Positions 9,215 to 15,966 of a stretch of DNA of 57,028 nucleotides are shown in pieces. The notes beneath the pieces are model-generated. The model was not told the origin of the DNA. It made no database searches and saw only the letters and a program-made list of their open reading frames with translations. The position numbers were made by a program, and so were the translations under genes. The DNA is from Actinacidiphila oryziradicis. Lineage in GTDB: Bacteria; Actinomycetota; Actinomycetes; Streptomycetales; Streptomycetaceae. Within the stretch, counting starts at the first letter, position 1, and each line of letters opens with the position of its first letter. The stretch lies in NCBI RefSeq assembly GCF_005047355.1, contig NZ_SUMC01000054.1, positions 1 to 57,028 on the forward strand. Direction: 5' to 3'.

Positions 9215-9231
9215 GGCGGTGGGGCTCGCCG
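9215..9231 (+). repeat. 17-base copy of fluoride aptamer 5' hairpin
   Basis: These 17 bases (GGCG, GTGGGGCT, CGCCG) are identical to 10080-10096, the first hairpin of the fluoride riboswitch. The remaining aptamer elements do not follow, so this is either a truncated copy or a chance repeat in GC-rich DNA. Confidence 0.4.
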
Positions 9232-9267
9232 CACCCGAACCGTGGCTTTAACAGCCGCCAACAGGCA

Positions 9268-9405
9268 GCCGTCAGTGACGGGTCAGTTGCCGCGGGGGCG
9301 TACATGATCACGGCCACCCCAGAAAGGCAGATCGCGGCACCGATGATGTCGAAGCGGTCGGGGCGGTAGCCGTCGGCGACCATGCCCCAGGCGATAAATC
9401 CACGA
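9268..9405 (-). pseudogene. YnfA-family membrane protein, C-terminal fragment
   Basis: The minus strand encodes GFIAWGMVADGYRPDRFDII followed by GAAICLSGVAVIMYAPA, the last transmembrane segment and tail of the YnfA/UPF0060 family, small four-helix membrane proteins of about 105-110 residues. The first three helices are missing and the frame is open on into the leader of nhaA with no proper stop. A gene remnant, in keeping with the decay around it. Confidence 0.65.
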
Positions 9406-9450
9406 TCATGATCAATACACGTAGCACCGTGAACATACCCGGTGCATCCT

Positions 9451-9500
9451 GGGAGTGGGGCGTCTCCCGCGCCGCGAGCCCCAGGTGTGTCTCGCCCTGT
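9451..9500 (+). promoter_or_regulatory. Possible second (degenerate) fluoride riboswitch upstream of DUF190
   Basis: GGGAG (9451-9455) and CTCCC (9464-9468) form a hairpin with an eight-base loop, the same geometry as the aptamer at 10080. Loop bases GGGGCG (9457-9462) can pair with CGCCCT (9493-9498), matching the aptamer pseudoknot spacing. The conserved AAAC segment after the hairpin is not present, so this may be degenerate or coincidental. It lies 18 bases before the ATG at 9518. Confidence 0.4.
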
Positions 9501-9517
9501 CGAAGGGAGGAGGAGCG

Positions 9518-9873
9518 ATGACCTCACCGGCCGGCTGGGGCCGCCTGACGATCTACCTCGATGAAGCGCGGCAGTGGCGGCATCGGCCGCTGGTCGCGGA
9601 GATCGTGGGCCGTGCGTGCCAATCTAAGCTGCGGGGGGCGAGCGTGCGCTGTGGTATCGCGGGGTTCGGCGATGCCGGCACCGTACGCAGGGAGAGTGTG
9701 CTCCCGATGGTTCAGCATCTGCCGGCCGAGATCGTCCTCGTCGACGACATGGTCGTCCTGCAGGCGTTCTTGACCCGCCTGGACCGTATGCACGGGGCCT
9801 GCTGGCGACCCTCCAACCCGTCGAGGTCGTCGGTATCTGCGCCGGGGCCGGCCGCGATACGCAAGAGTGGTGA
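9518..9873 (+). pseudogene. DUF190-family protein, frameshifted
   Basis: ATG at 9518 follows GGGAGGAGGAG. The product starts like the intact DUF190 protein at 10989: RLTIYLDEARQWRHRPLVAE, IVGRACQSKLRGASVRCGIA, GFGDAG, then HLPAEIVLVDDMVVLQAFLT. At the run of four G at 9794-9797 homology moves one frame; the other frame gives GLLATLQPVEVVGICAGAG and a TGA at 9871-9873. Corrected, it would be about 118 residues, normal for DUF190. DUF190 proteins often neighbour FluC fluoride channels and have a PII-like ferredoxin fold; their role is not established. Broken gene or G-run miscall. Confidence 0.75.
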
Positions 9874-10077
9874 GCAGTCGACTGTCCAGCCCCCAGAACG
9901 GGCGGGACGGCCGTGGCGCGCGCCAGTCGGCCCCCGCTTGTCGCTCCCGCGGTGACCGCCCGGTGCCCACGTCCGGCGGTCCTTGACTGCTGGCCGCGCA
10001 CCGGCGTGACGCCTGCAGATTCCGGGGCCGGCGCCGGTGTACTGGCGGGATTTGCGTCGTAGGCTGGGATGTACAAG

Positions 10078-10140
10078 AGGGCGGTGGGGCTCGCCGAAAC
10101 CGCGACCGCAACGACTGGGTCGACAACAGTCCCTACCTGA
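10078..10140 (+). promoter_or_regulatory. Fluoride riboswitch (crcB motif)
   Basis: All pairing elements of the fluoride aptamer are present in order. GGCG (10080-10083) pairs with CGCC (10092-10095) around the eight-base loop GTGGGGCT. The conserved GAAACCGC follows. CGACC (10103-10107) pairs with GGTCG (10118-10122). Loop bases GGGGCT (10086-10091) form a six-base pseudoknot with AGTCCC (10128-10133), directly followed by the conserved CTAC-like end. It precedes two FluC genes, exactly the genes this riboswitch class controls. Compared with the Thermotoga aptamer, the hairpin, loop length and pseudoknot length all match. Confidence 0.85.
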
Positions 10141-10171
10141 TACCTGTCGTGCAGGTGTCTCAACAGGTAGG
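10132..10171 (+). promoter_or_regulatory. Riboswitch expression platform: alternative helices next to a Shine-Dalgarno
   Basis: CCTACCTG (10132-10139), the 3' end of the fluoride aptamer, is perfectly complementary to CAGGTAGG (10164-10171), which overlaps the ribosome site AGGAG (10169-10173). Alternatively TACCTGT (10141-10147) pairs with ACAGGTA (10163-10169). Fluoride binding would lock the aptamer strand and prevent the first helix, changing access to the ribosome site. The complementarity is seen directly; the switching mechanism is inferred. Confidence 0.6.
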
Positions 10172-10179
10172 AGAAGATC

Positions 10180-10317
10180 ATGCCCCGGCAATCCCGCCCC
10201 TCTCCGCAGTCGGCCCCTGGTATCCGGAGCCCGCGCGGCCTTGCGGCTACCTGTTGCGGCCGGTGCCCGGCACGAGGGCGGCCCGCCGCGCCGCGCGGGC
10301 CACCGTTGGTTGCATAG
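10180..10317 (+). CDS. Short ORF between riboswitch and fluC (possible leader peptide)
   Basis: ATG at 10180 sits seven bases after a good AGGAG site and opens a 45-codon frame, Arg/Pro/Ala-rich (starts MPRQSRPSPQSAPG, ends PPLVA), closed by TAG at 10315-10317, 26 bases before the first FluC start. It has no recognisable domain. The ribosome site is the one that the riboswitch's 3' strand can cover, so this ORF may be translated to couple or uncouple fluC expression. It may equally be a remnant or spurious; composition gives no proof of coding. Confidence 0.35.
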   Translation: MPRQSRPSPQSAPGIRSPRGLAATCCGRCPARGRPAAPRGPPLVA

Positions 10318-10343
10318 CCCAGCCCGCACAAGGGAAGTGCCGC

Positions 10344-10976
10344 ATGTCCGGCGGAGAAGGCCCCTGGGGCCGAGAACGCCCGGAGGACCAGCTCCGCGAC
10401 GACCTGCCCCCAGCTGAGACGCTGCCGGTCGACCCTGACATCGCCGTCAGCGCCGAACCGCAGGCGCCGCCCCAGGAGCCTGCCCCCGACACCGGACGAC
10501 CCCGGCAATGGGACGTTCTGGCGGTGATCGCCGTGGGTGGCGGACTGGGCAGCATCGCCCGCTACGGCCTCGCCCACGCCTGGCCCACTGCAGACCTGGG
10601 GTTTCCCTGGGCGACGTTCGTCACCAACATCTCCGGAAGCTTCGCACTGGGACTGCTCATGGTCTACGTCCTGGAGGTGCGGCCGCCCTCCCGCTACGTG
10701 CGCCCGTTCCTGGGCGTCGGCATCCTCGGCGGTTACACCACCTTCTCCACCTACACCGTGGAGATGCGCCACTTGCTCGCCGGCACGCACTGGTCGATGG
10801 CCGACGCCTACGCCCTGACCAGCCTCATCGCCGGACTCGTAGCGGTCTGGGCAGGCATCGCGGTGGCCCGCAGGGCCGCCGGGCGACCGGTGCGCCGCGG
10901 ACCCAGCCGCCGCGACCAGACACCCTCCGCGCCCCCGCCGGCACGGCCACCCGGCCCCCGGCGATCCGCCCCGTAA
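10344..10976 (+). CDS. crcB: Fluoride channel FluC/CrcB (first subunit, N-terminally extended)
   Basis: ATG at 10344 follows AGGGAAG with six bases of spacing; an upstream in-frame start at 10149 lies inside the riboswitch region and is rejected. About 210 residues: a Pro/Glu-rich cytoplasmic extension of about 60 residues, then a four-helix FluC channel with AVGGGLGSIARYGLAHAW, the conserved Asn in FVTNISGSFALGLLMVY, and the pore TTFS motif in GGYTTFSTYTVEMRHLL, then an Arg/Pro tail. FluC channels form antiparallel dimers that let fluoride leave the cell. With the second gene at 11417 it may form a heterodimer. Controlled by the fluoride riboswitch upstream. Confidence 0.93.
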   Translation: MSGGEGPWGRERPEDQLRDDLPPAETLPVDPDIAVSAEPQAPPQEPAPDTGRPRQWDVLAVIAVGGGLGSIARYGLAHAWPTADLGFPWATFVTNISGSFALGLLMVYVLEVRPPSRYVRPFLGVGILGGYTTFSTYTVEMRHLLAGTHWSMADAYALTSLIAGLVAVWAGIAVARRAAGRPVRRGPSRRDQTPSAPPPARPPGPRRSAP

Positions 10977-10988
10977 AGGAAGTTCGCG

Positions 10989-11417
10989 ATGAACCCGCAC
11001 CTTCCCCGGCACCACCACGGGGACGACGACCTCCCCCCACGCGCGCCCCGCGCGCCCCTCAAAGGCCCGGTCCTGCGCATGACCGTCTACCTCGGCGAGT
11101 GGGACCAGTACCACCACAAGCCGGCCTACACCGAGATCGTCCACCGCGCGCACCGCGCCGGGCTCGCCGGCGCCAGCGTCTTCCGCGGCTTCGAGGGCTT
11201 CGGTGCCTCCTCGCTCGTGCACACCAGCCGCCTGCTCGACCTCGCCGAAGACCTGCCCCTGACCGTCGTGGTCATCGATGAGGAGGACCGCGTGCGTGCC
11301 TTCCTCCCGCAGGTCCGCGACATCGCCCCCCAGGCGCTGGTCACCCTGGACCCGGTCCAGGCGGTCTCCCACCTCACCGGCGTGCCTCACCCTGCCGCCG
11401 AGGAGGAGATGCGCTGA
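10989..11417 (+). CDS. DUF190 domain protein
   Basis: ATG at 10989, 12 bases after the first fluC, with AAAGGAAG upstream. 142 residues. The core shows the DUF190 pattern: RMTVYLGEWDQYHHKPAYTE, IVHRAHRAGLAGASVFRGFE, GFGASSLVHTSRLLDLAEDL and LTVVVIDEEDRVRAFLPQV. The family has a PII-like/ferredoxin-like fold and often sits beside crcB, suggesting regulation of, or a partner for, the fluoride channel; no biochemical role is established to my knowledge. Its stop overlaps the ATG of the second fluC by one base (TGATG), so all three genes form one translationally coupled operon. Confidence 0.88.
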   Translation: MNPHLPRHHHGDDDLPPRAPRAPLKGPVLRMTVYLGEWDQYHHKPAYTEIVHRAHRAGLAGASVFRGFEGFGASSLVHTSRLLDLAEDLPLTVVVIDEEDRVRAFLPQVRDIAPQALVTLDPVQAVSHLTGVPHPAAEEEMR

Positions 11418-11785
11418 TGCCCGTTCTCATGGTCTTCCTGGGCGGCATGATCGGCGCCCCGCTGCGGTATCTCACCGACAAGGCCGTCCAGGCCCGCCAT
11501 GACAGCGTCTTTCCCCTCGGCACGTTCACCGTCAACATCGTCGGCTCGTTCATCCTCGGCGCGCTGGCAGGGGCCGCAGCAGCCCACGGCCTGCCGCCTT
11601 CGGTGATGCTCCTGCTCGGCACCGGCCTGTGCGGCGGACTGACCACCTTCAGCACCTTCACCTTCGAGACCGTCCGCCTCCTCGAAGACGGCTCCCTCGC
11701 CGAAGCCGGACTCAACGCCCTGGGCAGCCTCCTGCTCGGCCTCGCCGCCGCAGCCGCCGGCTACGCCCTCCTGACGTGGCTGTGA
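11417..11785 (+). CDS. crcB: Fluoride channel FluC/CrcB (second subunit)
   Basis: A compact 122-residue FluC with four transmembrane helices. ATG at 11417 overlaps the DUF190 stop. Diagnostic motifs: MVFLGGMIGAPLRYLTDKAV, TFTVNIVGSFILGALAGAAA (conserved Asn) and the pore motif GGLTTFSTFTFETVRLLEDG. It lacks the N-terminal extension of the first copy. Actinobacteria often carry two adjacent fluC genes whose products combine as a heterodimer in opposite membrane orientations; that arrangement is the likely reason for two copies here. Confidence 0.94.
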   Translation: MPVLMVFLGGMIGAPLRYLTDKAVQARHDSVFPLGTFTVNIVGSFILGALAGAAAAHGLPPSVMLLLGTGLCGGLTTFSTFTFETVRLLEDGSLAEAGLNALGSLLLGLAAAAAGYALLTWL

Positions 11786-11918
11786 CCCGGTCCGGGACGT
11801 CGGGCGACCGGGACTCGGGGGCCATCCGCCCAGGGACGCCCGCTGCGGCGTTCCGCTTCCTGACCCGGGCGGGGGAGAGGGAACTTGAAGGCGACCGGCA
11901 ACCGGTCAGGAGGTCATA

Positions 11919-12275
11919 GTGGAATTCGACGTCATCGTGGAGATCCCGCAGGGGTCCCGCAACAAGTACGAGATGGACCATGAGGTGGGGCGGATCCGGC
12001 TGGACCGGATGCTGTTCACCTCGACCAAGTATCCGGCCGACTACGGCTACATCGACGGCACGCTGGACCGCGACGGCGAGCCGCTGGACGCCCTGGTCAT
12101 TGTCGGTGAGCCGACCTTCCCCGGCTGCACCATCCTGTGCCGGGCGATCGGCATGTTCGTCATGCGCGACGAGAACGGGCCGGACGAGAAAGTGCTCTGC
12201 GTCCCCGCCCACGACCCGCGCCACGCCAACGTCCAGGACATCGGTGCGGACCGCCCTCCCGGGCCTGGCAGTTGA
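11919..12275 (+). pseudogene. ppa: Inorganic pyrophosphatase, 3'-truncated
   Basis: GTG at 11919 follows AGGAGG (11907-11912). The first about 108 residues are a clear family I pyrophosphatase: EIPQGSRNKYEMDHEVGRIR, STKYPADYGYIDGTLDRDGE (metal-binding acids), PLDALVIVGEPTFPGCTILC and DEKVLCVPAHDPRHANVQDI. Homology then ends and the frame closes after ten unrelated residues, 118 in total against about 165 normally. The lost part includes the C-terminal helix and a conserved active-site Tyr, so activity is doubtful. Pyrophosphatase is a classic fluoride-inhibited enzyme and a known partner of fluoride-resistance genes, so its presence after fluC fits. A housekeeping ppa is expected elsewhere in the genome. 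Confidence 0.8.
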
Positions 12276-12298
12276 CACTCACGGTCGTCCGCCGACCG

Positions 12299-12634
12299 TC
12301 ACGGATCGACGTACACCAGCAGCCGCCACAGCCGGGTCTGCGGACCGAACCGGTCCCCTGCGAAGGTCGACGTCGAGCGCAGCTCGCCCTCCCCCGTACC
12401 CGTCGCGCACACGGTGACCGTCGCGGTCCCCTCCCCCGCCCCCGCCTCGACCACCATCAACGGTCCTGCGGCGACCTCGACCGGGGCCCACCTATACGCA
12501 GGCGAGCCGTGCATGAAGCTCTCGGCGACGCAGATGAGCCTGGGTGTGCTCCACAACACCTGGGCCGCTGCCGCTGCCTCGAGACGCTTGTGGATGCGAC
12601 GCCCAGCTATAGATAGCGGCTGGAGGACGGGCAA
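12299..12634 (-). CDS. Hypothetical protein, possibly a fragment
   Basis: A 111-codon frame whose last about 70 residues look protein-like (AYRWAPVEVAAGPLMVVEAG, TATVTVCATGTGEGELRSTS, TRLWRLLVYVDP) with alternating hydrophobic pattern and third-position GC bias. The N-terminal part is less convincing and no strong ribosome site is evident. No family recognised. It may be the C-terminal remnant of a larger gene, since it lies next to the truncated pyrophosphatase at the edge of the decayed region. Confidence 0.35.
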   Translation of the reverse strand: MPVLQPLSIAGRRIHKRLEAAAAAQVLWSTPRLICVAESFMHGSPAYRWAPVEVAAGPLMVVEAGAGEGTATVTVCATGTGEGELRSTSTFAGDRFGPQTRLWRLLVYVDP

Positions 12635-13019
12635 GCAGCGGGTCCTGCCGTATTCCCAGTAGTGGTTGGCGGGAGTGCCCAGGTCTTCTTGGCGGCTCCA
12701 TACATGATCTTGTATCGGGTGGATCGAGGCAGGCCGGCTGCCCTACTGCGCGCGCCGTCATCGTACTCACCGACTACTCCTGGTGGTCACGGACGAGATC
12801 GGGGCTCAGAACGGCGTACAGGCACCTTCGTGGGGCCCGGACAGCAGATGCCCCCGCTGTACAGCGGGGGCAGGGCGCATCTGTGTTTGTGAAAGTCACA
12901 ACCCGTAGGTGCGGACCTCGTAAGTACGCGCGTTCATAACAATCAACCAGAGTACGTGGTCCCCGGCCCGGGTCACTCTCCCTTTCCCCCGCCCGGCCCG
13001 CCTGGCAGGATCCAGGTCC
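12635..13019. other. Intergenic region without clear gene; contains a palindrome
   Basis: About 385 bases separating the decayed left part from the glutamate locus. No protein-like frame was seen. It contains a 22-base perfect palindrome at 12850-12871 and, next to the following gene, a plausible ribosome site (AGGATCCAGG) before 13020. Confidence 0.5.
12850..12871. terminator. Perfect 22-base palindrome (possible terminator or binding site)
   Basis: GCCCCCGCTG followed by its exact complement around a central TA. Outer bases AGATG and GCATCT can extend it imperfectly. No T-tract follows, as is common for Streptomyces terminators. It could also bind a dimeric protein. Confidence 0.4.
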
Positions 13020-14003
13020 ATGGATCTTCCCCGCCTCGGCAGGCACCGCGCCTTGCAGGCCGCCCTCGCGGGAGCCTCTGCGCTGGCACTGTTGCTGTGG
13101 TGGCTGCTGCCGTCCGGCGGCCCCTCCTACCCGCGGCAGCCCATCTCCTTCTCCACCGGCGTCCGCGACGGGGTGTACGAGACATATGGGAAGCTGTTGA
13201 AGAGCTACCTGGCCACCGATCTGCCGGGGGTGCGCGTCGCTCTCGCCCCCTCCCAGGGATCCGTGGACAACATCAAACGGGTCGCCACCGGCAAGGCCGA
13301 CTTCGCGATCGCGGCCGCCGACGCCGTTGCGGCCTACCACGGCGCCGGAGCACAGCGGTTGCGCGCCTGCGCCCGGCTCTACGACGACTACATGCAGCTC
13401 GTCGTGCCGGCGAACTCCCCGGTGAAGTCCGCCACCGACCTGCGCGGCAAGCGCGTAGGCATCGGCCAGCAGGGCTCCGGGGTCAACTTGGTGGCCACGC
13501 GGCTGCTGTCAGCCGCCGGCCTGGACCGGACAAAGGACCTGAAAGCTGAGGCGGTGGGCATAGACAAGGCGCCCGAGATGCTGCGCAACGGCAAGTTGGA
13601 CGCTTTCTTCTGGTCCGGCGGTCTGCCCACCAAAGCGATCGCCGATCTGGCGAAGGACATGGACATCAAGTTGGTGCAGCTCGGCGACCTCGCCAACAAG
13701 CTGCACGACCTGGGCAGGGATACCAGCTACTACCGGCAGGCCGTGATGCCCGCCGACGCGTATCCCAAGGTGCAGAAGGGCCAGGCCGTGAAGACGGTGG
13801 CGATCGCCAATCTCCTGATCACCACGGACCAGGCGGACGCCGGGCTGGTGGAGCAGGTCACCCGCACCGTGATCGACAGCCGGGACCAGATCGGCATGGT
13901 CGTGCACGCGGCCCAGTTGGTGGACCTCAGGACAGCGATTTTCACCGATCCGCTGGAGCTGCACGAGGGTGCCCGGCGCTACTACCGGTCGGTGAAACCT
14001 TGA
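13020..14003 (+). CDS. TAXI-family solute-binding protein
   Basis: 327 residues. An N-terminal hydrophobic segment (ALQAALAGASALALLLWWLL) acts as signal or anchor and keeps the rest outside the membrane. The mature part matches TAXI (TRAP-associated extracytoplasmic immunogenic) binding proteins: SFSTGVRDGVYETYGKLLKS, GSVDNIKRVATGKADFAIAA, LRGKRVGIGQQGSGVNLVAT and FFWSGGLPTKAIADLAKDMD. TAXI proteins bind small acids such as glutamate or oxoglutarate for TRAP transporters, but no TRAP membrane subunit is in the window. It lies 81 bases before a receptor kinase and close to a two-component system, so it may supply ligand to a sensor. The ligand here is inferred, not known. Confidence 0.88.
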   Translation: MDLPRLGRHRALQAALAGASALALLLWWLLPSGGPSYPRQPISFSTGVRDGVYETYGKLLKSYLATDLPGVRVALAPSQGSVDNIKRVATGKADFAIAAADAVAAYHGAGAQRLRACARLYDDYMQLVVPANSPVKSATDLRGKRVGIGQQGSGVNLVATRLLSAAGLDRTKDLKAEAVGIDKAPEMLRNGKLDAFFWSGGLPTKAIADLAKDMDIKLVQLGDLANKLHDLGRDTSYYRQAVMPADAYPKVQKGQAVKTVAIANLLITTDQADAGLVEQVTRTVIDSRDQIGMVVHAAQLVDLRTAIFTDPLELHEGARRYYRSVKP

Positions 14004-14084
14004 GCCCGCTCAAGGTAATGATGTTCATTCGAGCAAACCGCCCCTAATCTGTTGCCCGACCACGTTTTTGATGGGGGCACACAC

Positions 14085-15941
14085 ATGACGACCGGGGGCA
14101 TGCCGCACACCCTCATCGACGGCCGCTACGAATTGCAGCGGCAGCTCGGCCGCGGCGGCATGGGCGTGGTCTGGGAGGCCTACGACAACCGGCTCGGCCG
14201 CCAGGTGGCGGTGAAGGAGCTGCTGTTCCGGGGCGCGATGGACCCCGAGACGCAGGCCCAGTGGGTGTCCCGGGCCCGCCGTGAGGCGCAGGCGATCGCC
14301 AGGATCGGCCATGAGCATGTCGTTGCCGTCCATGACGTCATCGAGGCCGAGGGCCAGGTCTGGATCGTCATGGAGCAGGTCGACCCGCACTCCCTCGCTG
14401 ACCGGCTCCGCGAGCAGGGGCGGCTGCCAGCCCTGCAGGCAGCGCGGATCGGCCTGGAAGTGCTGCGCGGGCTGCGGGCCGTGCACGCCGCCGGGGTCCT
14501 GCACCGGGACGTCAAGCCGCACAACATCCTCTTCCGGCGCGACGGCCGCGCCGTGCTGATGGACTTCGGCATCGCCACGTTCGAGGGCGCCGCCCAGGTC
14601 ACCCGGCTCCACGAGACCGTCGGCACCCCGCAGTACCTCGCTCCCGAGCTGACGGCTCCCTCCTCCGACCGGACGACGCGCGACGCCACTCCCGCGGCCG
14701 ACCTCTGGTCGCTCGGTGTCACCCTCTACGAGACCGTCGAGGGCCGCGCGCCCTTCCGCGGACCCACCCCGTACGAGGTCCTGGAGGCCGTCCGCACCCT
14801 CGAGGTGCCCCCGATGGGCCACGCCGGCCCGCTGCGCCCACTGATCGAGGGTCTGCTGGTCAAGGAGCCCGCCGCCCGGCTCACCTCCGAGCGCGCCGAA
14901 CAGCTGCTCCAGCACGTCGCTCAGGAGACCCCCCACCCGCTCGCCCGATATCCCGAGGACGAGGAGACCCAGTCCACCCCGTCCCCTCCTCCTACCGGGC
15001 CCGGCTCCAGGACCAGCCCCGCCGCCCCGCCCCGCCCTGCCCGGCCGCTGCGGTTCCGCCGGCCCCGCCGGTCCCGCCGGCTCATCGTCCTGGCCGGGGC
15101 AGCGGCGGTGGCCGTGCTGCTGACCGCCGGCTGGTTCGGCCTGGACCGCCTTCGTGACCCCGGCAGGCCCTCGCTCTCGGATTCGGCCACGATCGTGTCG
15201 GCCCGGCAGCGCGGCTTCCTGATCGTCGGCGTCAAGAGCGACCAGCCAGGGCTCAGCGAGCGCACCGGACCGGGCACCAACGACTTCAAGGGCTTCGACA
15301 TCGACCTCGCCCGCGCCATCGCCAAGCGCCTGGGTTTCAAGGAGGTCCACTTCGAGGTCGTCGACACCCCCAGCCGCGAATACCGGCTCAGCAGCGGCCA
15401 GGTCGATCTGATAGTGGCCAGCTATTCCATCACCGCGCAGCGCGAGAAATCCGTGGACTTCGCCGGTCCCTACTACACCGCCGGCCAGGACTTCCTGGTC
15501 CGCGCCGCCGACAAGAAGTACACCGGCGTCCAGTCCCTCACCGGCCACAAGGTCTGTACGGTCCAGGGCTCCACCTCCGAGACCCGGCTCCGTGACGTGT
15601 ACCCCGGGATACTGCGCGACTCCAGGGCCTCGTACGGTCTTTGCGTCTCCGACCTGCTGACCGGCGTGGTCGACGCGGTGTCGACGGACGACGTCATCCT
15701 TGCCGGCTACCGCGCCCAGTACCCGAAGGCTCTGCGACTGCTCGGCGCCCCCTTCAGCGAGGAGGAGTACGGCGTAGGGCTGCACAAGGACGAACCCGAG
15801 CTCAAGCAGGTGGTGTGCGAGGTCATAAAGGAGGAAATCTCCTCCGGCCGCTGGCGGAAGTCCTACGACCGGTACCTGAAGCGGCTGGCCCCCAAGGAGC
15901 TGGGCGACCAGCGGCCGCCGGAGCAGACGCAGTGCGGCTAG
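14085..15941 (+). CDS. Transmembrane Ser/Thr protein kinase with extracellular glutamate-binding-protein domain
   Basis: ATG at 14085 follows GGGGG; 618 residues. Residues about 12-290 form a complete PASTA-less Hanks kinase: P-loop LGRGGMGVVWEAYD, lysine in VAVKELL, catalytic HRDVKPHNILF, DFGIATF and GTPQYLAPEL. A Pro/Arg-rich linker leads to one membrane helix (LIVLAGAAAVAVLLTAGWFG). The remaining about 260 residues lie outside and are a periplasmic-binding-protein domain of the amino-acid family, paralogous to GluB at 19274: both share GVKxDQPxL, SGQVD, FAGPYxxAGQDxLV, KVC..GSTS..RL, VDAV.TDD and PFSEE.YGVGL. Inference: a receptor kinase reporting extracellular glutamate or a related amino acid to cytoplasmic targets. 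Convergent with gluK 25 bases downstream. Confidence 0.92.
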   Translation: MTTGGMPHTLIDGRYELQRQLGRGGMGVVWEAYDNRLGRQVAVKELLFRGAMDPETQAQWVSRARREAQAIARIGHEHVVAVHDVIEAEGQVWIVMEQVDPHSLADRLREQGRLPALQAARIGLEVLRGLRAVHAAGVLHRDVKPHNILFRRDGRAVLMDFGIATFEGAAQVTRLHETVGTPQYLAPELTAPSSDRTTRDATPAADLWSLGVTLYETVEGRAPFRGPTPYEVLEAVRTLEVPPMGHAGPLRPLIEGLLVKEPAARLTSERAEQLLQHVAQETPHPLARYPEDEETQSTPSPPPTGPGSRTSPAAPPRPARPLRFRRPRRSRRLIVLAGAAAVAVLLTAGWFGLDRLRDPGRPSLSDSATIVSARQRGFLIVGVKSDQPGLSERTGPGTNDFKGFDIDLARAIAKRLGFKEVHFEVVDTPSREYRLSSGQVDLIVASYSITAQREKSVDFAGPYYTAGQDFLVRAADKKYTGVQSLTGHKVCTVQGSTSETRLRDVYPGILRDSRASYGLCVSDLLTGVVDAVSTDDVILAGYRAQYPKALRLLGAPFSEEEYGVGLHKDEPELKQVVCEVIKEEISSGRWRKSYDRYLKRLAPKELGDQRPPEQTQCG

Positions 15942-15966
15942 GCCCGGCTAGGGTTTGTCCGGCCGG

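Noticed and set aside
12774..13340. 188-codon minus-strand frame across the TAXI gene start
   Set aside because: Overlaps the well-supported TAXI gene and has no homology.
14025..15785. 586-codon open frame opposite the Ser/Thr kinase
   Set aside because: Antisense shadow; all kinase and binding-protein motifs lie on the plus strand.
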